DNA of 29,907 bases from Bacteroidales bacterium UBA4331 (GTDB lineage Bacteria > Bacteroidota > Bacteroidia > Bacteroidales > Paludibacteraceae), in contig DGTR01000013.1 in assembly GCA_002394395.1 (NCBI GenBank), forward strand, positions 2,184-32,090, written 5' to 3'. Position 1 is the stretch's first letter. Each line of letters starts with the position of its first letter. This document shows, one piece after another, positions 17,112-24,784 of this stretch. The notes below the pieces were generated by a model. The model made no database searches. It was not told where the DNA came from and saw only the letters and a program-made list of their open reading frames with translations. A program made the translations under genes and the position numbers.

Positions 17112-20100
17112 ATGAAAACAAACTTATTTTCTAAGTTTATCGTCGTGCTCACCGCTCTTGTAGCGATGGGCATGAGTGGTGTTTCTTATGCCGCGAATGT
17201 CACGCTGACGATGAACCTTAATGCCAGCCCTGCTGCTGGTGGCTCCGTCTCTTTAGACGGTGACTCTTACAAAGCTTCGGCTACTGATGTACATGCAGGG
17301 GAATCAACCCTTTCATGGTTTACTTATTCTACGGTCTCGCATGATTTTAATTTGTATGCAAGTGCCAATGAGGATTATGTATTCAGGGGCTTTGCTACGT
17401 CGGAATCTGCTAATAGCGGTAACACAAACAATCCGTACAAGGTAACAATGTCTAAGCAAGGAGCTTTGGGAGGTGCGTCAGAGACGCAGACCTACTATGC
17501 TATCTTCGCGAAGATGAAAGCAGAGAGCGAGGATGAATTGGCTTTTGGTCAGGTACTGAAAACTCATTCCAAGACGCTGTCGGTGGTCGTTAATCACGTC
17601 CACGCCGGTACGGTTACTGCTTCTTTGGAGGGAAATGAGGAAGGCTTGTTTGCTATCACAGCCGGTGCTTCCGCTTCGTCTAACCAGAATGAAGTGAGCA
17701 CAACGATCTCCGTCAGCTACAGCCCTGTAGAGTCAGAGACCGAGGCTTCGGCTACGCTGGTCATCTCCAGCAACAACGGTTTGAGTTCTATTTCCATTCC
17801 GCTGTCCGGTAGTTGTCCTCCCCAATTGACGCCTGAGTTCACGTTGCCTAAGACGGAGATTGAGTTGGAAGAGACGGTGGCATTCACCTTCAGTGAGTTT
17901 ACCGACCCGCAGGTCGTTGTAGCAGACGAGAGCATTGTTTCTTATGATGCTATCAATCATACCCTGACCGGTCTGGCACTCGGTTCGACGACTGTCACCC
18001 TGACCCAAGAAGAAACGGGTGAGGTGCTTGCGGCAGAGAAAGTATTTACTATAACTGTAACGAAGATCCATCCGCTTCTGGCTATCACCGAAGGCGGCTA
18101 TGCGAAGACGCTCATCAGTATTCTTCCGAATGGTCAGACAACCATCGGTTTCTCTACTCGTTCGGATGCGGAGTTGAACTTTGCGCAGGTTTCCGGTGAG
18201 GCGTACGTTTCCTATAATAGTGATACTCATGTCCTAAGTGCATTAGGTAAGGGTGTAGCAGAGTTCGTGGCTTCGCAACCGGAGAACGACCGCTATTTTG
18301 CAGCCGAGGCTCGTGTTTCCGTATGGGTAAAATCCAAATACCACGTTCCGGTAACTGTTGATCAGAGTTTGTATAACGATGGTAATTTCAAGACCGGTGC
18401 CAGCGGAGATAACTCTTGGTACGAGAGTAGCGTTTGTGTCGGAGGTGAAAATGGTTGGTTAGATGGTGTAGCTAACTGGGATGACAAGTATGTTGAGTTC
18501 CATTTTGAAGGTGTACCTGACAAGTTGTCATTCGAGTTCAAGTATATCTATCGCGATGACATTGCCAATCAAATGACAGCTACGTCACCGGGTCAGGATC
18601 CTGTTGCAGGTCAGAAGTACTTCCTCTATGTTGAGGAGAGTGCCGATCGCGTGACCTGGACCCCGATTTCGTGGCAACACACGCAGCCTAATAAATCAGC
18701 ATGGCTGACTTCCGGTGACCAGCAATTGAAGAAAACTACGCGTTATCTGCGTTTCCACCTCCATGCGAACTACGGAGCGCTGTATCGTAATATTCATATC
18801 TCTGAACTCAAATACGTAGAGGATCCCGTTCCGGCATCCATCGATTTGGGCACAGCCGTGATCAACTCCGGCGAAGTGAAGGCCAATCCGTATATCAACT
18901 GGTGTAATATTGCGCCGATGAGTGTGGTCTCTTCGAACGATCGTTTCACGGTAACTCCGGCATCGTTTGGTAACTACGATGAGTATGGAACCCAAGTGCT
19001 GGAGATCAGCTATACGCACGGAAATGTAGCCGGTGCGCAAGAGGCGGATATCACGATCAGCAACACCGAGGCTGCTTATACCAAGACTATCCACGTTACG
19101 GCGAATACTACCAAGCGTCCGCAGACCATTGTATGGAATGCAGACCTGGCGGCAACCGGCTTTGCGATGAATACGGGTGAGCAGTACCCCGATGCTTTGA
19201 TTCCTGCTGTAGCTACCGCAACTAATGGCGAGCGTGTCACTTTCACTTCCGACAACCCTGAGGTGATTGAGGTCATCGCGGATACTGCTTTATTGGCTAA
19301 GGCGGTTGGTACGGTAAATATCACCGCTTATCAGGCAGGTGATAACGAGTACGACGAGGTTTCCGATACGAAGTCCTTCGTCGTTACGGAGTTGCTCAAA
19401 CAAACGATAACTTGGGAGCAGAGTTTCTTAGGTCTGTTGACGACCTCGGAGCCTGTTGCTTTGAATGCGACAGCTACCAGCGGTGGCGAGATCGTGTATA
19501 GCTCTGCGGATGAGAATGTGGTAACGATCGTAGATGGCGTGCTCTCTGTAGTAGGTGAAGGTGAGACTTATATTACCGCTTCGCAAGCGGGCGGCGAAAT
19601 TGACGGTCATGAGTACCTGCCGGTTGAGATGCGCAATTATGTGATTGTGCGTAACCCCGCTTCGGAGTGCAAAGGCGTAGCTTTGGCGCATGGTTCGCTC
19701 ACGCTTGGTGCTCAACTCAAGCGCGAGACCTATGATCTCTCCGGTATTCCTGAGACCTTGACTTTCTCTGCTTACCATGGTGAGAAGAGTGCTGTATGGG
19801 GAACCGGTGTCTCCTATGCTGAGTTAGTGGTAGATCAGTACGCATGTATCAACGGCCTTTGGGATTGGTACACGGTATTCAGCCAGGTCGTAGGTACCTC
19901 TGCAGCTTCTTATAGCGCTCCAATCGATGAGACGGCTACGAAGATTCGTTTCTCTACCGGTGAGACGGCGGTGAATCATAACATCTCGGATATCCGCGTC
20001 ACCCGCGCTAAGTTCCTCCGTGCTGATTTGGCAGAGATTAACGATAATGCGGAGTTCAACGCTACGTGGACAAAGAAGATTACTGTTTCTCATTCCAATA

Positions 20101-21860
20101 TCGACCTCATGACTCTCTCTACTACGCAGGGATTGTTCACGCTGAACCAGGCTACTCTCGGAGAGGGTTGTGATGATTTCAGTGACGATGAGTTTATCGT
20201 CAGCTTCACCCCACATGAGAAGAATGTAGATTTCTATGACACCATCGTTATCACGGATAACAAGGAGAATCCTTCTACGCTCCTCATCCCGGTTCATATC
20301 TTCACCACTGGTCTTAACCAGATTATCAACGGCTTTGAGTTACCGGATGAAGCGTTGACAACCGATGAGATCGCGCCTTTCCATGCTACGGCTACGAGCG
20401 AATTAGAGGTGATCTATCTCTCTTCGGACAGCACGATCGCCTATGTGGAGAATAACCAACTCATTATCCTCTCGGCAGGAACGGTATCCATCACAGCTTA
20501 TCAGGCAGGCGACAACCGTTATAACGAAGCATCGGTAACGAAGACTATCGTTCTCTCCTTGACGCCGGTAGAGATCACAACTGTACCTACGGCTTCGTGG
20601 ATCTCGTTGGGTGAGCCGTTGTCAGCTTCTATACTGGCTGATGGCGTAGCTTCCGTACCGGGCGTCTTCGCTTGGATTAACGCAGATTCCATTCCGGAGA
20701 TTGCCGGTGAGCAACTCTTCACACTGCGCTTCACTCCGCTTCAACAGACCATCTATGAATCTGTTGAGATGGATGTTACGGTAGATGTACGCGAGGAGCA
20801 ACATACTCAGGCTATCCTTTGGGATCAGGAGATTACCGATCGTTATGTTAATACCACCTATCCGCTGGCCGCTGCGGCTACTTCGGGACTCGATGTATAT
20901 TTCGTTTCTTCCGATAGCACAATCGCGTACGTGGAGAATAACGAACTCATCGTGCTCGGCGTGACCGGAAATGTGACCATCACAGCGCATCAGGATGGTA
21001 ACCCGTTCTATCAGGCTGCAGAGCCGGTAGCGAAAGTCATCAACGTCATCCCGCGACCTACTTCCTACGGCGACTACGAGGCGGCCTTCTGCGAGGGTGA
21101 CTCGATTGAGTTTGCAGGTGTTTGGTACTACGAGGCTACGACGACGGATGTACTATTGGAGGAGAAGAACATCATGGATGGCGACTCGATTGTCCATCTG
21201 ACTATCTCTACTTACCCTGTATATCGTTCCGTAGAGGAGAAAGAGCTCCATGTCGGCATGCATGACGTATGGGAGAATATTGAACTCGCTAACCTCGTGG
21301 AGGGTGACTCGACGATACTGGCAAGCTACAGTTCTATCCACGGTTGTGACTCTATCATCGAGCTCCATCTGCATGTCCTGCCGATGATCATCACGTATGG
21401 TAGAGACACTCTGGTGGTCTGCGCAGGTGAGACCGTATTGTATAACGATAAAGAGTATAAGCACTCTACCGAGGAGGATGTCACCCTTCCGGGCGCAAAT
21501 ATCTATGGTGGCGACTCAATTGTAACACTCGTAGTGGAGGTGCTTCCGGTAATGCGTGTCAAGAGCTCGCAGACCATCACCGAAGGTGACGAAGTAGTAT
21601 GGCAGGATATCGACCTCAGTTTACTGCCGGTAGGCGACACGACGCTCACGGTGATTTACACTTCGGTTAACGGTTGCGACTCGACCTTCATCCTCAATCT
21701 GGAGGTTGTCGGTGCGGAGCCTGCTCCTACGGGAATAAATACAGTTCAGGAATCCCGTCCGGCTGAGAAATTCTTCCTCAACGGACAACTCTATATTCGC
21801 AAGGACGAGCGGTTATACACCCCGCAAGGAGCCTTGATCGAAACGAAGAAAGAGGACTAA
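17112..21860 (+). CDS. giant secreted repeat protein (Ig-like, beta-sandwich and GGDSI/GCDS repeats)
   Basis: A 1582-residue exported protein, last gene of the operon, starting 11 bases after the previous stop. Signal peptide ends ...GVSYAA (about 28). Residues 29-130 resemble a divergent InlB-type repeat. Next comes a DUF1573-like strand domain (about 140-235) and Big_2-like Ig modules. Two larger super-modules follow, each a beta-sandwich (about 411-570 and 851-970), a DUF1573-like domain (573-665 and 971-1060) and Ig-like modules. ITAYQAGDN recurs near 736 and 1126, and SSDSTIAYVENN near 1103 and 1265. Residues about 1318-1540 are four GGDSI/GCDS repeats like those of the 13000-15543 product. 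The end is the shared tail EKFFLNGQLYIRKDERLY. The architecture suggests a surface stalk or adhesin; no enzyme motif was seen. The shadow frames on the minus strand are not genes. Confidence 0.85.
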   Translation: MKTNLFSKFIVVLTALVAMGMSGVSYAANVTLTMNLNASPAAGGSVSLDGDSYKASATDVHAGESTLSWFTYSTVSHDFNLYASANEDYVFRGFATSESANSGNTNNPYKVTMSKQGALGGASETQTYYAIFAKMKAESEDELAFGQVLKTHSKTLSVVVNHVHAGTVTASLEGNEEGLFAITAGASASSNQNEVSTTISVSYSPVESETEASATLVISSNNGLSSISIPLSGSCPPQLTPEFTLPKTEIELEETVAFTFSEFTDPQVVVADESIVSYDAINHTLTGLALGSTTVTLTQEETGEVLAAEKVFTITVTKIHPLLAITEGGYAKTLISILPNGQTTIGFSTRSDAELNFAQVSGEAYVSYNSDTHVLSALGKGVAEFVASQPENDRYFAAEARVSVWVKSKYHVPVTVDQSLYNDGNFKTGASGDNSWYESSVCVGGENGWLDGVANWDDKYVEFHFEGVPDKLSFEFKYIYRDDIANQMTATSPGQDPVAGQKYFLYVEESADRVTWTPISWQHTQPNKSAWLTSGDQQLKKTTRYLRFHLHANYGALYRNIHISELKYVEDPVPASIDLGTAVINSGEVKANPYINWCNIAPMSVVSSNDRFTVTPASFGNYDEYGTQVLEISYTHGNVAGAQEADITISNTEAAYTKTIHVTANTTKRPQTIVWNADLAATGFAMNTGEQYPDALIPAVATATNGERVTFTSDNPEVIEVIADTALLAKAVGTVNITAYQAGDNEYDEVSDTKSFVVTELLKQTITWEQSFLGLLTTSEPVALNATATSGGEIVYSSADENVVTIVDGVLSVVGEGETYITASQAGGEIDGHEYLPVEMRNYVIVRNPASECKGVALAHGSLTLGAQLKRETYDLSGIPETLTFSAYHGEKSAVWGTGVSYAELVVDQYACINGLWDWYTVFSQVVGTSAASYSAPIDETATKIRFSTGETAVNHNISDIRVTRAKFLRADLAEINDNAEFNATWTKKITVSHSNIDLMTLSTTQGLFTLNQATLGEGCDDFSDDEFIVSFTPHEKNVDFYDTIVITDNKENPSTLLIPVHIFTTGLNQIINGFELPDEALTTDEIAPFHATATSELEVIYLSSDSTIAYVENNQLIILSAGTVSITAYQAGDNRYNEASVTKTIVLSLTPVEITTVPTASWISLGEPLSASILADGVASVPGVFAWINADSIPEIAGEQLFTLRFTPLQQTIYESVEMDVTVDVREEQHTQAILWDQEITDRYVNTTYPLAAAATSGLDVYFVSSDSTIAYVENNELIVLGVTGNVTITAHQDGNPFYQAAEPVAKVINVIPRPTSYGDYEAAFCEGDSIEFAGVWYYEATTTDVLLEEKNIMDGDSIVHLTISTYPVYRSVEEKELHVGMHDVWENIELANLVEGDSTILASYSSIHGCDSIIELHLHVLPMIITYGRDTLVVCAGETVLYNDKEYKHSTEEDVTLPGANIYGGDSIVTLVVEVLPVMRVKSSQTITEGDEVVWQDIDLSLLPVGDTTLTVIYTSVNGCDSTFILNLEVVGAEPAPTGINTVQESRPAEKFFLNGQLYIRKDERLYTPQGALIETKKED

Positions 21861-21867
21861 ACAAAAG

Positions 21868-21899
21868 AGAAGCGGCCATCAACGGTCGCTTCTTTTTTT
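21868..21899 (+). terminator. terminator between the operon and convergent clpP
   Basis: AGAAGCGGCC (21868-21877) pairs with GGTCGCTTCT (21884-21893) including one G-T pair, loop ATCAAC, followed by seven T's. The A-rich left side can serve the minus-strand clpP transcript weakly. Confidence 0.85.
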
Positions 21900-21921
21900 A
21901 TGCTTTACGCGAAGCTTTGTG

Positions 21922-22530
21922 TTAAGCCTTGCGCTCTACTATCTCGTCGAGGAAGCCGAGTTGGATGGCTTCGTCCGCTTTCATCCATTTGTCACGGTCG
22001 CAGAGCGTCTCGATCTGCTCGATAGTCTGACCACTATTCTCCGCCAGCACCTTATACAGGTCCTGCTTGAGGTTCTCCATCTCTTTGAGGTGGATGGCCT
22101 GGTCCTTGAAGGTCGAGTAGCCGATGCCGGAACTGGGCTGGTGGATCATGAACCGAGAGTAGGGAAGTGCCATACGGTGACCTTTCTCGCCGCTCGAAGC
22201 AATCACGGCACCCATGCTGGCTGCCAGACCCAGGACCGTCGTATAGACCGGCGATTTGATGAATTTCATCACCGAGATCAACTCCAAGCCCGAGTAGCAC
22301 TCGCCGCCTTGCGAGTTGATGTACAGGTTAATCGGATCGTGGTTCACCGAGTCCAGGAATAACAGCTGAGCCACTAACGTGTCCATCGTGTCACCTACTA
22401 CCTCACCGCTCAAAAACAAGATGCGGTCCATCATCAAACGGCTGAATACATCGAGTTGAGTGATGTTCAGCTGTCTTTCTTCAATAATGTAGGGGTTGTA
22501 TAACCGCCCGTCAATTTTGTTCTCTTTCAT
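21922..22530 (-). CDS. clpP: ATP-dependent Clp protease proteolytic subunit
   Basis: Serine peptidase that forms the double-ring proteolytic chamber used with ClpX or ClpA/C. The 202 residues show the full catalytic triad: Ser105 in GLAASMGAVI, His130 in RFMIHQPSSG and Asp180 in CDRDKWM. The handle region and axial motifs (VAQLLFLD, LYINSQGGECYSG) are also present. The start at 22530 gives the short N-terminus typical of Bacteroidota. It follows pepP by 21 bases on the same strand and is probably co-transcribed with it. No clpX or tig is beside it, unlike the usual tig-clpP-clpX order, so a second clpP elsewhere is possible. Confidence 0.96.
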   Translation of the reverse strand: MKENKIDGRLYNPYIIEERQLNITQLDVFSRLMMDRILFLSGEVVGDTMDTLVAQLLFLDSVNHDPINLYINSQGGECYSGLELISVMKFIKSPVYTTVLGLAASMGAVIASSGEKGHRMALPYSRFMIHQPSSGIGYSTFKDQAIHLKEMENLKQDLYKVLAENSGQTIEQIETLCDRDKWMKADEAIQLGFLDEIVERKA

Positions 22531-22531
22531 A

Positions 22532-22556
22532 TAAATCCTAAATCCTAAATCCTAAA
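22532..22556. repeat. heptanucleotide repeat in the pepP-clpP gap
   Basis: TAAATCC three times (22532-22552) plus TAAA. It spans the whole spacer and includes the TAG stop of pepP (22552-22554), ending directly next to the clpP ATG. Confidence 0.8.
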
Positions 22557-24405
22557 CTTCCAGTGCCGCGCACTTCCGTGCCAGGAACTTCCGCTCTTCT
22601 TCATTCAGTAGCGGCGAGACCTCTTTATAGACGCGTACGTGGTATGCGTTCAGCCAGTCTATCTCGTCCTCCGTCATCAGGCTCATCTCAATGAGACTCG
22701 TGTCGTAGAAACACAGCGTCAGCGTCTCGAACGTCAGCCATTCGTCTTCCGTCGTTGTCGCTTTCGTCTGTTTGGCAGGAATGACGGTGATCAGGTTCTC
22801 CGTGCGGATGCCCCATTGGCCGGTGCGGTAGATACCCGGTTCGTCGGAGATGATATGTCCTACCTCTAACGGAGTGGGGTTGTTATCTGTGCGCACGTTC
22901 TGCGGACCCTCGTGGCAGCCTAAGAAATGCCCTACGCCGTGCCCCGTGCCGTGACCGAAAGTGATGCCGGCTTGCCACATATACTGCTTCGCTAACGCGT
23001 CCAACTGGTTGCCCCTGGTGCCACGCGGGAAACGTGCTGTCTGCAGCGCTATGTGTCCTTTGAGAACATAGGTGTAGTCCAGTTTCGCCTGCTGCGGGAT
23101 CCTTCCGCCGAGCCATACCGTACGGGTGATGTCCGTCGTGCCGTCGAGGTACTGACCGCCGCTGTCGAGCAGGAGCATACCTTCTTTCTTTACCTCTGCG
23201 CAGTTCTCTTTCGTCGCTGCGTAATGCACAATCGCACCGTTACCTTGATAACCGGCTATCGTGCCGAAGCTCTCCTCCACGAAGTTCTCTCCCATCGCCC
23301 GGAACGCATGCAGCTTCTCCATCAGATCCCATTCTGTCAGCGGTCTTTCGACTTTTGACTTTTGACTTTCGACTAATGTCTCTTCCAGCCACTTGAAGAA
23401 TCGTGTGAGTGCGGCTCCGTCCTGGCGCATCGCTATCCGCTCGCCCTCTAACTCCACGGCGTTCTTCTTCGCCTTGTCAACGAGTATCGGGGATTGAATG
23501 TTCTTGGCCTTTGCGTCTTGACTGATCGCTTCATACAGCGCCTCATTGACCTTCGCGCCGTCGTAGAAAATGGTGCCTCTCAGCCCGTGGATATACTCGA
23601 ACACCGCCTCGTATGGCTGTACGTTGATGTTATTGAAATCCAGGTAGTTCTGTGCCGCGCTGTCGATCTTCTCCGGGTTCACGAACAACGTACATTTGTC
23701 TGCCTCTAACACCACATAACTGATCACTACGGGGTTGTACTCCACGTCGTTGCCGCGGATATTTAGCAGCCATGCTATCTCGTCCAGCGCACTTACAATC
23801 AGCGCATAATCTTTCGACTTTCGACTTTCGACTTTCGACTCCAGAATCTCGCGCATACGCGAGATTTTATCCTCCACCGTCTCTCCGGCAAAATCCGCCG
23901 AGTAAGGATAGAGCTTGTCGCTCGGGATAGCCGGTCTGCCTTCCGTCCAGATGGGCTTGATCAAATCCACGCTCTTCACGCCGATGCCTGCCTCTGCGAA
24001 CTTCTCTTTCCATTCCTTGAAGTCATTGACGGAAAACATCTCCGGGTTGAGACCTATAAATCTCTCGTCTCTTGGCTCTTGGCTCTCGGCTTTTAATTCT
24101 CCCTTGTGCCACTCCACCACGCTCGGACAATCGATGTCGCTCTCGCGCATCAACTCGATCGTGCTGTCTTCGAGTTCGATACCGGCCTGCAGGTAGTATC
24201 GGCTGTCGGTCCATAATAATGCGCGGTCGAGAGTCACGACCACCGTCCCGCTCTCTCCGTTGAAACCGCTTAACCACTGCATCTCGCACCAGTGCGAAGC
24301 CATATATTCGCTTGCGTGCGGGTCATTGCCCGGTACTACGTATGCGGCTAATCCCTGCTCGCGCATCTGAGCGCGAAGCGCCGCTAATCGTTCTTTCACA
24401 TTCAT
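22552..24405 (-). CDS. pepP: Xaa-Pro aminopeptidase (M24B, aminopeptidase P)
   Basis: Cytoplasmic two-metal peptidase that removes N-terminal residues preceding proline. Two creatinase-like N-terminal domains precede the pita-bread catalytic domain, whose ligands are all visible: Asp414 (LLLDSGG), Asp425 (GTTDITR), His489 (GHGTGHGVGH), Glu522 (DEPGIY) and Glu536 (RTENLI). This layout is that of the XPNPEP1-type enzymes. The frame is open to an ATG at 24426, but the -7 box (24424-24431) overlaps it, so I use the next ATG at 24405 (MNVKERLAALRAQMREQG), giving 617 residues. Three heptanucleotide arrays lie inside the gene and encode the hydrophilic stretches KAESQEPRDER (105-115), ESKVESRKSKD (189-199) and VESQKSKVER (345-354), which lengthen linkers compared with the usual length near 590. 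No signal peptide. Confidence 0.95.
   Translation of the reverse strand: MNVKERLAALRAQMREQGLAAYVVPGNDPHASEYMASHWCEMQWLSGFNGESGTVVVTLDRALLWTDSRYYLQAGIELEDSTIELMRESDIDCPSVVEWHKGELKAESQEPRDERFIGLNPEMFSVNDFKEWKEKFAEAGIGVKSVDLIKPIWTEGRPAIPSDKLYPYSADFAGETVEDKISRMREILESKVESRKSKDYALIVSALDEIAWLLNIRGNDVEYNPVVISYVVLEADKCTLFVNPEKIDSAAQNYLDFNNINVQPYEAVFEYIHGLRGTIFYDGAKVNEALYEAISQDAKAKNIQSPILVDKAKKNAVELEGERIAMRQDGAALTRFFKWLEETLVESQKSKVERPLTEWDLMEKLHAFRAMGENFVEESFGTIAGYQGNGAIVHYAATKENCAEVKKEGMLLLDSGGQYLDGTTDITRTVWLGGRIPQQAKLDYTYVLKGHIALQTARFPRGTRGNQLDALAKQYMWQAGITFGHGTGHGVGHFLGCHEGPQNVRTDNNPTPLEVGHIISDEPGIYRTGQWGIRTENLITVIPAKQTKATTTEDEWLTFETLTLCFYDTSLIEMSLMTEDEIDWLNAYHVRVYKEVSPLLNEEERKFLARKCAALEV
23345..23374. 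repeat. heptanucleotide array inside pepP (array 1)
   Basis: CTTTCGA, CTTTTGA, CTTTTGA, CTTTCGA, then CT. On the coding strand it is read as VESQKSKVER. Because 7 is not a multiple of 3, gain or loss of a unit would shift the frame. Confidence 0.85.
23811..23840. repeat. heptanucleotide array inside pepP (array 2)
   Basis: Four identical CTTTCGA units plus CT, read on the coding strand as ESKVESRKSKD. This is the most perfect array in the window, so it is the most likely to be recent. Confidence 0.9.
24064..24091. repeat. heptanucleotide array inside pepP (array 3)
   Basis: CTCGTCT, CTTGGCT, CTTGGCT, CTCGGCT, read on the coding strand as KAESQEPRDER. The unit differs from arrays 1 and 2 but is the complement-strand relative of the array at 25115-25142. 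Confidence 0.8.
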
Positions 24406-24423
24406 AGTCCTAAAATTTTGCTG

Positions 24424-24454
24424 CAAAATTACGAAAATATTTTGATATAAACAA
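24424..24454 (-). promoter_or_regulatory. promoter of pepP-clpP
   Basis: On the minus strand TTG (24452-24454), 20-base spacer, TAATTTTG (24424-24431). Transcription would start near 24417, about 12 bases before the ATG at 24405. This excludes the more upstream ATG at 24426. Confidence 0.75.
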
Positions 24455-24483
24455 GCCCCCTCGCGCTTTTTTGCTCTTTTTTC

Positions 24484-24514
24484 TTGCGTATTTCAAAAAA
24501 AAGTTGTACTTCGG
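24484..24514 (+). promoter_or_regulatory. degenerate promoter-like sequence upstream of the structured element
   Basis: TTGCGTAT (24484-24491) begins a 20-base spacer (24487-24506) that ends in TACTTCGG (24507-24514), a poor version of TAnnTTTG. It matches the real promoter at 24714-24745 in 20 of 32 positions over 24483-24514. It may be weakly active, producing an RNA from about 24521, or be a decayed duplicate. Confidence 0.35.
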
Positions 24515-24577
24515 ACATCTGCCTGCCTTCGGCATTCCCCCGTAGCTACGTTCGCATCTTGCGGTGCATACGCCAAT

Positions 24578-24710
24578 AAATGTATTTTCCGCAAAGGGCG
24601 GTGCCCTCTATCGTCTGTACCTATACGTTCTTTGTATGCGAGCCTCCAAGCCCGTATAGGTACAGCCGATAATAGAATATCAATTCTATTTTTTGCGGAA
24701 AAATACATTT
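24578..24710 (+). ncRNA. candidate structured RNA or palindromic element folding into a four-way junction
   Basis: AAATGTATTTTCCGCAAA (24578-24595) pairs with TTTGCGGAAAAATACATTT (24692-24710) with one bulged A (18 pairs). Inside, almost without unpaired bases, are three hairpins: GGGC/GCCC (24596-24606); TATCG-T-CTGTACCTATACG paired with its complement (24609-24627 with 24653-24671, 13 perfect pairs plus 5 after a mismatch, 25-base loop); and ATAGAAT/ATTCTAT (24672-24689). T-rich sequence follows the outer stem. It is not in the leader of either flanking gene, because both promoters lie outside it. It could be an independent small RNA or a MITE-like DNA element. The rest of 24455-24577 holds small palindromes only (TGCC/GGCA, GTAGCTAC), no gene. 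Confidence 0.5.
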
Positions 24711-24713
24711 TTA

Positions 24714-24745
24714 TTTGCGTATGTGCAATTTTTGTTGTACCTTTG
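24714..24745 (+). promoter_or_regulatory. promoter of the EF-hand membrane protein gene
   Basis: TTTG (24714-24717), 20-base spacer, TACCTTTG (24738-24745). Predicted start about 24752, a leader of about 33 bases to the ATG at 24785. Confidence 0.8.
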
Positions 24746-24784
24746 TACCCGTTTTAGGAACGTATCACTTAAATTTCAAGAGAA

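Noticed and set aside
23811..23840. Possible CRISPR-like array in pepP
   Set aside because: Units are 7 bases and contiguous, with no spacers, and are translated as part of the enzyme.
24426..24426. ATG at 24426 as pepP start
   Set aside because: It overlaps the -7 promoter box; the ATG at 24405 begins the conserved N-terminus.
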